This document shows positions 1-6,164 of a stretch of 8,536 nucleotides of DNA, one piece after another; position 1 is the stretch's first letter; every line of letters starts with the position of its first letter. This DNA is from an uncultured Lachnospiraceae bacterium (GTDB taxonomy: Bacteria > Bacillota > Clostridia > Lachnospirales > Lachnospiraceae). The stretch is taken from contig CAMJWQ010000135.1 of assembly GCA_946409475.1 (NCBI GenBank), forward strand, positions 1 through 8,536, given 5' to 3'. The notes beneath the pieces are model-generated. The model ran no database searches and was not told where the DNA came from. It saw only the letters and a list, made by a program, of their open reading frames with translations. The position numbers and the translations under genes were made by a program.

Positions 1-90
1 GGGCCGGTTTCCTCCGTACCCCCTAAAGGCTGATTTCTTAACCCCGGCAAGCCTTAGCGGATTACCACGTTAAATCCCACTTTTACGTTA
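1..90. other. GC-rich structured non-coding segment, possible end of a structured RNA or mobile element
   Basis: This segment is visibly richer in G and C than the rest of the window, and I find no convincing reading frame in it. Positions 23-31 pair with 50-57 (eight pairs, one bulged A at 25). The 18-base loop contains CCGGC at 44-48, complementary to GCCGG at 3-7, so a pseudoknot is possible. A second hairpin pairs 59-63 with 73-77. ACGTTA occurs twice, at 67-72 and 85-90. Such compact hairpin-plus-pseudoknot folds are known in group II introns and in guide RNAs of TnpB/IscB elements, but I cannot assign it to either. The strand of any transcript is unknown, and the segment is cut by the window edge. 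Confidence 0.3.
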
Positions 91-134
91 CAAAGTCATT
101 TTATCTGCCACATTTGTCTTAATATGCGAATCAA

Positions 135-1427
135 CTATTCTTCCAATTCCCATATATGTTTATTTTTTCGAAAAATAAGACATGTCAAAACTCCGGCAAT
201 CCCAAGGAAAAAGAACAAAAAAGCCGCACCTGACCCTTTTCCCTTACCAAATATTTTTACCAAAAGCATACCTGGCTGCTGCGATGCCATAAATGGTTCA
301 AATACCTTGTCGACTAATAAACCACCCGCAAAATAACCGATAGGAATACTAAAAAACTGCAATGTATTTCTGGCGGAATAAACCCGCCCCTGCATATCTA
401 TAGGAATATAATTTCTAAATATGACATCCATATTAGCACTCATGATCGGAATTGCAATCCATCCTAAAACGACTCCGGCACACCATATTGGTACGGTTTT
501 TCCAAAAGCCAAAAAGAAATTTTCCGTACTCATGGAAAGCAGTAATGCATTGCATATCATGCGAACACGGCTTTTAGGTGCCGGTAACAGGGAAGCAGCC
601 ATACTGCCTGCAAGCATAGTAATTCCGGTCATGGTATTAATTATACCAAGAGCCGCCTCTCCGCCCCCATCTTTCGATAAAAGCATAGCAGGGAGAGCCG
701 CATTGTATACGGAAGCGGTGAAATTTATGGCGGCCAGGAACAGGATCAGATCCAAAATACCACGATTATGCTTTAAATAAGTTAATCCGCCTTTTGCCGA
801 CTGTATGACCGATTCCTTTTTCACATTTTCACACTGCACCTTCGGAATTTTTACAAAGCATAATAAAGCTATAAAAGCAACTCCAAATGTTAATAGATCA
901 ATTACAATAACTGCCTGCATGTCAGCTAAGGTTATTACTGTTGCTGCTAACACAGGGGTCATTATATTAATAAGAGAATTAGAAAACGAACGCATTCCAC
1001 CGACTTTCTGATAGTGTTTCTTCGGTGTAAGAATGCTGATTGTCACATCAGCCGCGGGCTGCTGAATGGTATTCATCAGTCCGTTTAATGCATTCAGGCA
1101 ATAAAGATGCCATATTTCTAATCTGCCTGTCTGCAATAACCCTAATACCGCAACAGAGCATAGAGCCGCAAAGCTGTCACTTATCAGCATAGTGATTTTC
1201 TTATTCCACTTATCGCTTAATGCGCCGGCGAATATGCTCATAATGACATACGGTGCATATGTGCAAATGGAAAGCATAGCCGTTTTCAATGCTGATCCAT
1301 GCTGCTGATAGGACCATATAATCAGGGCAAAATTAGTCATGGAACTGCCCAAGGCTGAAAATGATTGTGTAAACCATAAAATTAAAAAGCTGTGAAGCTC
1401 TTTTATAAAAGTTTTTAATAATTTCAT
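135..1427 (-). CDS. MFS efflux transporter, DHA3 (MefA/EntS-like) family
   Basis: This 430-residue polytopic membrane protein is probably a proton-driven exporter of a drug or other small toxic compound. Hydrophobic segments run through the whole chain, compatible with 12 helices. The loop 2-3 motif A of the MFS is present as GALSDKWNKK (about residues 68-77). The second half carries GRVYSARNTLQF (347-358), typical of DHA3 exporters such as MefA, followed by a GYFAGGLLVDKVFEPFM stretch (364-380) common in Firmicute members. Length fits the family (about 400-430). The ATG at 1427-1425 is preceded by AAGGAG (1443-1438) at 10-nt spacing. The 158-bp leader is highly structured and contains a short uORF, which suggests conditional expression. 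It lies downstream of the nitroreductase on the same strand, and no clear terminator follows its TAG. The substrate cannot be told from sequence; macrolides are only one option. Confidence 0.88.
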   Translation of the reverse strand: MKLLKTFIKELHSFLILWFTQSFSALGSSMTNFALIIWSYQQHGSALKTAMLSICTYAPYVIMSIFAGALSDKWNKKITMLISDSFAALCSVAVLGLLQTGRLEIWHLYCLNALNGLMNTIQQPAADVTISILTPKKHYQKVGGMRSFSNSLINIMTPVLAATVITLADMQAVIVIDLLTFGVAFIALLCFVKIPKVQCENVKKESVIQSAKGGLTYLKHNRGILDLILFLAAINFTASVYNAALPAMLLSKDGGGEAALGIINTMTGITMLAGSMAASLLPAPKSRVRMICNALLLSMSTENFFLAFGKTVPIWCAGVVLGWIAIPIMSANMDVIFRNYIPIDMQGRVYSARNTLQFFSIPIGYFAGGLLVDKVFEPFMASQQPGMLLVKIFGKGKGSGAAFLFFFLGIAGVLTCLIFRKNKHIWELEE

Positions 1428-1429
1428 AT

Positions 1430-1476
1430 AGACTTTGCTCCTTTTTTAGAATGTTCTCTCTAAAGATACAAAGTCT
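1430..1476 (-). promoter_or_regulatory. Leader hairpin enclosing the exporter's Shine-Dalgarno
   Basis: In the minus-strand transcript AGACTTTG (1476-1469) pairs perfectly with CAAAGTCT (1437-1430). Inside it TTTAGA (1464-1459) pairs with TCTAAA (1450-1445) around an 8-nt loop. The internal loop between the stems holds AAGGAG (1443-1438), the Shine-Dalgarno of the MFS gene, and the outer stem ends two nucleotides before its ATG. When folded this should limit ribosome access. A translational switch is inferred; the pairing is seen directly. Confidence 0.5.
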
Positions 1477-1480
1477 TTTC

Positions 1481-1536
1481 GGACAATATTATTCTTTTAC
1501 TCCATGCGGATTTGTCCAATTAGACTCTGCATGGAG
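1481..1536 (-). repeat. Interleaved inverted repeats (possible pseudoknot or operator) upstream of the exporter
   Basis: CTCCATGC (1536-1529) and GCATGGAG (1507-1500) form a perfect 8-bp inverted repeat with a 21-bp spacer. GGACAA (1517-1512), inside that spacer, is complementary to TTGTCC (1486-1481). The arms alternate A-B-A'-B', so in RNA the two stems would form an H-type pseudoknot or two exclusive hairpins. In DNA, the first repeat could be an operator around a -35-like TTGGAC (1519-1514), which has a -10-like AAGAAT (1496-1491) at 17-bp spacing. The sequence does not decide between these readings. Confidence 0.45.
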
Positions 1537-1558
1537 CTAATACAATACAAAGCTTCAA
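1520..1558 (-). CDS. Putative 12-codon leader peptide (uORF) upstream of the exporter
   Basis: AGGAGG (1571-1566), a near-perfect Shine-Dalgarno, sits just after the nitroreductase stop and 7 nt before a TTG at 1558-1556. It does not serve any long gene. The frame from that TTG reads MKLCIVLAPCRV and stops with TAA at 1522-1520. The last codons overlap the 5' arm of the inverted repeat at 1536-1529, so a ribosome on this uORF would open that stem. Leader peptides of this size are known before several antibiotic-resistance genes (erm, cat, msrD), where a stalled ribosome refolds the mRNA. Whether this one is translated is inference, and the TTG start is a weakness. Confidence 0.35.
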   Translation of the reverse strand: MKLCIVLAPCRV

Positions 1559-1585
1559 TTTACTCCCTCCTATGTATCATAGAAT

Positions 1586-2176
1586 TTAATCACGCCATTC
1601 CACTACATCATCTAACTTTCTTCTGGGACGGGCAGGTGGATTCTCATCTGCATAGCCTATTGCCATTGCTGCAAAAAGTTCTCCCCCGGCTTTTAGCCAA
1701 TCCTTTAATTCCTGATATGAAAAATAAGTATCGCAAATCCATAAGCTGCCTAACCCAAGCTCAGCAGCTGCCAGGGTCATGTTCTGGACCGCCGCTCCGA
1801 TCGACTGGGCATTACAGATCTCATAAATATGCTCTTCCGTGTTCAAAGGGGAAAGAACATCAATTCCCAACGTATTGACAATAAAAATAATAGCAGAAGC
1901 CTGTTCTATGCTTTTCAAGGTATATTTTGCACCATCAAGATGCTGTGCGCTTTTGGGGAGCAAGGGATTTATCTTCTCTCTTTCTAAGCCCTTACGCATT
2001 ACTTTAAGAGCCTCTCTTTTACCGGTTCCCATAGCGACAACGAATTTCCATGGCTGACGGTTTTTGGAGGATGGAGCTAATATACCAGCCTCCAATATTT
2101 CTTTGATCATGTATATCGGCACATCTGTGTCTTTAAATTTGCGTATACTTCGTCTATTGGCTATAGCTGCTAACAT
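1586..2176 (-). CDS. Nitroreductase family FMN-dependent oxidoreductase
   Basis: This 196-residue cytoplasmic flavoprotein is predicted to reduce nitro, quinone or related electron-poor groups with NAD(P)H. Family marks in order are: the N-terminal FMN-phosphate motif NRRSIRKF (7-14); APSSKNRQPW (34-43), another FMN-contacting region; IGAAVQNMTLAAAELGLGSLWI (126-147), the conserved helix and glycine turn at the flavin site; and an AIGYADENPPARPRRKLDDVV end (172-192) typical of the family. Length is normal for a single-domain member. The ATG at 2176 has AAAGGA about 6-7 nt upstream, and a possible promoter lies at 2206-2235. Its neighbours (double acetyltransferase, drug-type exporter) suggest a role in handling a toxic compound, but that is context only. 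The natural substrate cannot be predicted. Confidence 0.9.
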   Translation of the reverse strand: MLAAIANRRSIRKFKDTDVPIYMIKEILEAGILAPSSKNRQPWKFVVAMGTGKREALKVMRKGLEREKINPLLPKSAQHLDGAKYTLKSIEQASAIIFIVNTLGIDVLSPLNTEEHIYEICNAQSIGAAVQNMTLAAAELGLGSLWICDTYFSYQELKDWLKAGGELFAAMAIGYADENPPARPRRKLDDVVEWRD

Positions 2177-2205
2177 AATTTTTCCTTTCTTCTATCCCTG
2201 CCTTA

Positions 2206-2235
2206 ATGATAAAATTAGAATAGCTCTAAAAACAA
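2206..2235 (-). promoter_or_regulatory. Possible promoter for the nitroreductase
   Basis: On the minus strand TTGTTT (2235-2230, 3 of 6 to TTGACA) is followed after 18 bp by TATCAT (2211-2206, 5 of 6 to TATAAT). A start near 2199 would give a leader of roughly 22 nt that contains the AAAGGA ribosome site. The region is A+T rich, so chance matches are common. Confidence 0.35.
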
Positions 2236-2251
2236 CAAAACAAGTATACAC

Positions 2252-2467
2252 TTAGAACATAGCAATTGCTTCTTCAAAGCTTATACATTTTGCATATCGT
2301 TTGTTCCACATTTTTTCGTTATAGTACCTATATGACTGTTCTGCCGTTAAATACTCATTATCCATTGTTGTGTTGCAATAGGCCGGTACAATCATCTCGA
2401 ATCCATGCTCAAATCCACTATCATTGGAGTCCTCCATATAAAATTTGACTGTTTCTATTAATCCCAT
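2252..2467 (-). CDS. Hypothetical 71-residue protein overlapping the double-GNAT stop
   Basis: I do not recognise this protein. Its ATG (2467-2465) lies inside the last codons of the acetyltransferase gene and overlaps it by 10 bp (ATGGGATTAA holds both start and stop), an arrangement typical of translational coupling. Only a weak CGGGAC precedes it, so reinitiation would be needed. The product is soluble-looking: an acidic N-terminal half (MEDSNDSGFEHGFE, 11-24) is followed by an aromatic and basic stretch (YRYYNEKMWNKRYAK, 46-60) and an amphipathic C-terminus. There is no signal peptide or membrane helix. It could be a small partner of the acetyltransferase, the remnant of a longer gene, or a chance frame. 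Its regular amino-acid composition and close junction favour a real gene modestly. Confidence 0.5.
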   Translation of the reverse strand: MGLIETVKFYMEDSNDSGFEHGFEMIVPAYCNTTMDNEYLTAEQSYRYYNEKMWNKRYAKCISFEEAIAMF

Positions 2468-3639
2468 TGTCCCGGAAATCTTAATTTCCGCAGTTGCGGG
2501 AATTTTTTGTTATATTCTTCCACTTCCTCCTCCGGAAGATTTTCAAAGACTTTCGATTCGTAGAATTTTCCTTTTATGCTTTTCATCCCGTCTTCTACTA
2601 ATTCCATTCCCATAAATGCATCAAAGTTCTTACCATCAGCAGTTGTAATATTAAAGCTGTCACAGGTTTTAAATCCGATACGGGGATAATAATCCGGTTC
2701 TCCAAAAATTATAATTCCTTTATATCCTTTGCCTGCAGCCAGGTTCATCGTTTCTCTTACTAATAGCTCGCCTGCTCCACATCCCTGCCATTTAGGCTCT
2801 ACACTCAGAGGTCCAAAGGTTACCATTTCATGTATATCTGTACCATCAACCACACGCGCCTTTGAATACATGATACATCCTATTACAGCTCCATCCTTTA
2901 GTGCTATTCTGCTCAGCTCCGGAAGATAGTCTTTATCCCGGCGTAATTTATGTACAAGGTAATGCTCGTCACATCCGGGATGGTGCTTGTTCCAAAATGC
3001 ATGTTGTGTCATTAATTCTACATTGTACCGGTCGTCCTTTGTTTCCATTCTGATTTCTATTTCATCGCGTTTTAATTTTTTCTTTTCCTCCGGAAACCAT
3101 CCAAATTCCAGCCTTACTTCTTTTCTTTGCAAATCATTATTCTTATAGCAGCAGGTATCCATACCTGTCAGGGTAAAGCCTTCATGCTGATAAAAATCTA
3201 TTGCATTAACATTACAGGATTGTGTTTCCAGTATAATAGCACGGCGGCGTTCTCTTCCTGCCTGTTCCTTCGCCACTTCAATTAGCGCATGACCTATTCC
3301 CTGCTTTTGATACTTTTCTGATACCCAAAGCTCTGTAATCCTTAGACGGTCAGACCATAATTCCTGATCCGTTTCAATTGCTGCGACCAGTTCATCGTTA
3401 ACTATCACTCCCCAGGCATAAGCATTCTCCCAATGCGCCTCATATAGCTTATCCGGAAAACCATATTCTTCCGGTGTATGAGCCACCGGCTCTGTAAAGT
3501 CCTTCTTTTCTATCTCAATCATAAATCCTTTTTCTTCTTTATTTACTAAAACATCATAATATTTATCTGTTTTATACGCAATTGGAATTATAGTTCCCTT
3601 CCATTTCTCTTTTGGTAAATGGATAATTTCATATTCCAT
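2458..3639 (-). CDS. Tandem GNAT acetyltransferase (SAT-like domain fused to YhbS-like domain)
   Basis: This 393-residue cytoplasmic protein carries two complete acetyl-CoA-dependent N-acetyltransferase folds of different lineages. Domain 1 (about 1-183) has the acetyl-CoA loop QKQGIG (111-116) and LETQSCNVNAIDFYQHEGF (138-156) followed by TGMDTCCYK, closely recalling streptothricin acetyltransferases such as Sat4. Domain 2 (about 194-393) has TFGPLSV (274-280), QGCGAG (285-290), YYPRIGF (317-323) and a FPxxxxxxxPGQ end (370-391), the pattern of the YhbS-like family. The linker EEKKKLKRDE is short and charged. I start at the ATG at 3639 because GGGAGGG lies 8 nt upstream; an ATG at 3678 would add 13 residues that look non-native and has no ribosome site. 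It follows the beta-glucosidase terminator and overlaps the next ORF by 10 bp. Substrates are unknown: acetylation of an aminoglycoside-like or lysine-bearing drug is an inference from domain 1. Confidence 0.88.
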   Translation of the reverse strand: MEYEIIHLPKEKWKGTIIPIAYKTDKYYDVLVNKEEKGFMIEIEKKDFTEPVAHTPEEYGFPDKLYEAHWENAYAWGVIVNDELVAAIETDQELWSDRLRITELWVSEKYQKQGIGHALIEVAKEQAGRERRRAIILETQSCNVNAIDFYQHEGFTLTGMDTCCYKNNDLQRKEVRLEFGWFPEEKKKLKRDEIEIRMETKDDRYNVELMTQHAFWNKHHPGCDEHYLVHKLRRDKDYLPELSRIALKDGAVIGCIMYSKARVVDGTDIHEMVTFGPLSVEPKWQGCGAGELLVRETMNLAAGKGYKGIIIFGEPDYYPRIGFKTCDSFNITTADGKNFDAFMGMELVEDGMKSIKGKFYESKVFENLPEEEVEEYNKKFPQLRKLRFPGQWD

Positions 3640-3647
3640 AGTATTTG

Positions 3648-3654
3648 CCCTCCC
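3648..3654 (-). promoter_or_regulatory. Shine-Dalgarno deciding the double-GNAT start
   Basis: GGGAGGG is read on the minus strand 8 nt upstream of the ATG at 3639-3637. It marks this ATG, not the in-frame ATG at 3678, as the start. Confidence 0.75.
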
Positions 3655-3659
3655 TATCA

Positions 3660-3688
3660 ATCTTATCATAAATATCATGCTGTTCCAA
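3660..3688 (-). promoter_or_regulatory. Weak candidate promoter region for the double-GNAT gene
   Basis: TTGGAA (3688-3683) and TAAGAT (3665-3660) lie 17 bp apart on the minus strand, each 4 of 6 to consensus. TATGAT (3670-3665) is an overlapping alternative -10. Either would start transcription almost at the Shine-Dalgarno, giving a near-leaderless message, so the true promoter may lie further up in the gap 3689-3758. A promoter is expected here because a terminator closes the preceding unit. Confidence 0.25.
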
Positions 3689-3754
3689 TGAAAACAGAAA
3701 CAAAATCAAATCTTATCTCATGACAAATAAGCCTTTTCTCAGGACTCCAAAATC

Positions 3755-3798
3755 AAAAAATACAGAGCATACCTTCTTTCCATGGTATACTCTGTATT
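3755..3798 (-). terminator. Intrinsic terminator of the sugar-use unit
   Basis: Minus-strand positions 3798-3784 pair with 3773-3759 over 15 bp with a single G-U pair and a 10-nt loop. In the direction of transcription the stem is followed at once by a T run (3760-3755) and then a T-rich stretch. It lies about 60 bp after the beta-glucosidase stop. It is less likely to act on the plus strand, where one pair becomes C-A and no long T run follows directly. Confidence 0.85.
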
Positions 3799-3856
3799 AC
3801 GGAGTTTTTGTAAATTTTCAAAACTTTATCTAACCCATTCGGCTAATTGCTTAACC

Positions 3857-6145
3857 TTATAATTTCAGCTGTTCGTTAAGCAGCTTGATCATTTCTTCAA
3901 TCTGTGCTCCCATTTCAGGACCTCCAAAACTGATCAAGGACTTGAGCGGCATTCCTGTCATCATTGCTTCCATCATCTCTTTGTCAGATCCCAGTGCGGC
4001 GACTGTCTGCTCCTGTTCTTCTTCTCCGCCGGACATGATTCCGCCGGCCTGCCCCATCATCTTCGTTACTATGGGGGAAGTTCTTGGATCTTTAAACAGC
4101 TCACCTAATGTAGTTGCTCCGGTAACATGTAATGGCAGCAATTTCTGTGTCGTATATGTGATTTTTCCTGCTGCTGTCAGATCATCACTTGCCGAACCGA
4201 TAGCGATCTCATAAATTCCGGATGGTGCATACCAGTCTTTCAGTTCCTCATTATAATATGAGAAATCTCTTGATGACAGTTCAAAGCTTACTGTTTTCTT
4301 CTCTCCAGGATTCAACAGTACCTTACTAAAGCCCTTTAATTCTTTAATCGGACGTCCATAGGTGCCGGTTTTATCACTTACATATAACTGGGCGACTGCC
4401 TTCCCTGTAACATTTCCTGTGTTTTCCACATCTACGGTAACTGTTATCGTCTCATTGTCTTCCATCTTATCCGCCGAGATAACCAGATTGCTATATGAAA
4501 ATGAAGTATAAGAAAGTCCATGTCCAAAAGCCCAGCGCACCGGAATATTTTTCTTATCATAATATCGATATCCCACGTAGATTCCTTCCGCATAATCCAC
4601 TGTCTTCCCATCCCCCGGGAAATTCAGATAGCTTGGGGTATCCTCCAGACGAATCGGAAATGTTTCTGCCAGATGTCCCGATGGATTTACCTCTCCATAG
4701 AGTAATCGGTCTGCAGCCTCACCAACCCCCTGACCGCCAAGATACATTTCCAAAACAGCAGCTGCCTTATCTGCCCATGGAGTCTCAATCGGACTACCAT
4801 TGTGAAGTACAATTACAGTATTTTGCTGAACACCGGCAACAGCCTCTATTAATTTATTCTGACAATCAGGAAGTCTCATATTCTTTCTATCATAACCTTC
4901 TGATTCAATGACATCCGGAAGCCCTGCAAAAATTACTGCTGCATCTGCATTCTTCGCTGCTTCTATTGCCTTTGCCTGTTCTTTTTCATCTATTGCATCC
5001 TTATCGGCCGGAAATCCCTTAACATAACTTATATTACGTCCCTTTTTCTTCGCACTTTCTAATGCAGAAGTTATTTTACTTGCATTTATGTGGCTTGATC
5101 CGCCGCCCTGATAACGTGGATTCTCCGCATATTCCCCAATATAGATAACCTTTGCCTCCTTCTTCAGCGGAAGAACTCCATTATTTGCTAAAAGCACCGC
5201 ACATTCCGTCTCAATATGTATCGCCTTTTCATGATCTTTATCACGGTCAAACACTGCTTCCGGATGTCTGTGATCCACATAAGAAAATACCACCTTTAGG
5301 ATTCTTTCTACTGCCTGATCTAAAAGCCCTTCATCCAAATCACCATTTTTTACCGCCTCAACAAGCTTTGCATCATTGTATCCACCGCTTCCGGGCATTT
5401 CCAGGTCAAGTCCGGCCTGAATTCCCTTAACCCGGTCAGCTACCGCACCCCAGTCGGTAACCGCATATCCTTCAAATCCCCACTCATCTCTTAAAATATC
5501 TGTCAATAAATATGTATTCTCAGAAGAATAAGTGCCATTTATTTTATTATAACTGCACATAACCGTTTTGGGCTGAGCCTCCTTCACGGCAGTCTCAAAT
5601 GCCGGAAGATATATTTCCCGGAATGTGCGCTCCGACAAATCAGACGAACAGCTCATGCGGTTGTATTCCTGATTATTAGCCGCAAAATGTTTCATGCTTG
5701 TTCCCACATCCCAGCTCTGTACACCTTTGATATAGGCTGCTGCCATTTTACCGGCAAGATATGGATCCTCAGACATATATTCAAAATTACGGCCGCATAA
5801 AGGACTTCTCTTGATATTTACAGCAGGTCCCAGAAGAACACTTACATCTTCCGCCTGACACTCTTCTCCCAGAACTTTTCCCATTTCATTTACTAATTCC
5901 GTATCAAAGCTTGACGTTGTTGCACATGCAGCCGGAAAACATACCGCCTTAATACTTTCACCAATGCCCAAATGATCTCCGCCTTCTGCCTGTTTACGAA
6001 GTCCGTGAGGTCCGTCTGCTACCATTACGGAAGAAATTCCAAGCCGTTCTATTGATTTAAGGTTCCAAAAATCCTCTCCCGAGCACATTCCGGCTTTTTC
6101 CTCAAGTGTCATTTTGGAAATTAATTCTTTAATATTTCTTTCCAT
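3857..6145 (-). CDS. Glycoside hydrolase family 3 beta-glucosidase, cytoplasmic
   Basis: This 762-residue retaining exo-glycosidase removes terminal beta-linked glucose (or a related sugar) from imported glycosides. The order is GH3 N-terminal barrel (about 1-290), GH3 C-terminal domain (about 310-510), fibronectin III-like domain (about 585-655), then a tail of about 85 residues. The nucleophile is the Asp of AVTDWGA (D231). The conserved KH of SMKHFAANNQ (K152, H153) and VADGPHGLRKQ (42-52) line the site. The Glu in SEGYDR (E416) is the likely acid/base. There is no PA14 insert and no signal peptide. I use the ATG at 6145 because GGGAG (6158-6154) lies 8 nt upstream; the ATG at 6160 has no ribosome site and would add MGDWR. 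The gene begins 19 bp after the symporter stop, so the two are surely co-transcribed. Xylosides, arabinosides or plant aglycone glucosides remain possible substrates. Confidence 0.93.
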   Translation of the reverse strand: MERNIKELISKMTLEEKAGMCSGEDFWNLKSIERLGISSVMVADGPHGLRKQAEGGDHLGIGESIKAVCFPAACATTSSFDTELVNEMGKVLGEECQAEDVSVLLGPAVNIKRSPLCGRNFEYMSEDPYLAGKMAAAYIKGVQSWDVGTSMKHFAANNQEYNRMSCSSDLSERTFREIYLPAFETAVKEAQPKTVMCSYNKINGTYSSENTYLLTDILRDEWGFEGYAVTDWGAVADRVKGIQAGLDLEMPGSGGYNDAKLVEAVKNGDLDEGLLDQAVERILKVVFSYVDHRHPEAVFDRDKDHEKAIHIETECAVLLANNGVLPLKKEAKVIYIGEYAENPRYQGGGSSHINASKITSALESAKKKGRNISYVKGFPADKDAIDEKEQAKAIEAAKNADAAVIFAGLPDVIESEGYDRKNMRLPDCQNKLIEAVAGVQQNTVIVLHNGSPIETPWADKAAAVLEMYLGGQGVGEAADRLLYGEVNPSGHLAETFPIRLEDTPSYLNFPGDGKTVDYAEGIYVGYRYYDKKNIPVRWAFGHGLSYTSFSYSNLVISADKMEDNETITVTVDVENTGNVTGKAVAQLYVSDKTGTYGRPIKELKGFSKVLLNPGEKKTVSFELSSRDFSYYNEELKDWYAPSGIYEIAIGSASDDLTAAGKITYTTQKLLPLHVTGATTLGELFKDPRTSPIVTKMMGQAGGIMSGGEEEQEQTVAALGSDKEMMEAMMTGMPLKSLISFGGPEMGAQIEEMIKLLNEQLKL

Positions 6146-6153
6146 TCTCCAAT

Positions 6154-6158
6154 CTCCC
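6154..6158 (-). promoter_or_regulatory. Shine-Dalgarno deciding the beta-glucosidase start
   Basis: GGGAG on the minus strand overlaps the upstream in-frame ATG (6160-6158) and lies 8 nt before the ATG at 6145. This favours the shorter 762-residue product, whose N-terminus (MERNIKELISKMTLEEK) is the usual one for the family. Confidence 0.7.
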
Positions 6159-6164
6159 ATGATT

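Noticed and set aside
58..70. Minus-strand GTGGTAATCCGC resembling a T-box antiterminator (UGGNACCGCG)
   Set aside because: The ACC after TGGN is missing, no specifier region or aminoacyl-tRNA-type gene is present, and the placement after the exporter stop is wrong.
1576..1581. TATGAT as a -10 box for the exporter leader
   Set aside because: No acceptable -35 at 16-19 bp, and the start would fall on top of the uORF Shine-Dalgarno.
2242..2253. Short hairpin AAGT-GTAT-ACTT followed by T-rich sequence after the small ORF, as a terminator
   Set aside because: Only four A/T-rich base pairs; too weak to call a terminator or operator.
3640..3678. Upstream ATG at 3678 as the double-GNAT start
   Set aside because: No ribosome site precedes it, and the extra residues are encoded across the Shine-Dalgarno of the ATG at 3639.
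4495..4911. Plus-strand 138-codon frame inside the beta-glucosidase gene, and other plus-strand frames
   Set aside because: They lie opposite well-supported genes, have low-complexity unnatural composition and no family features; they are shadow frames.
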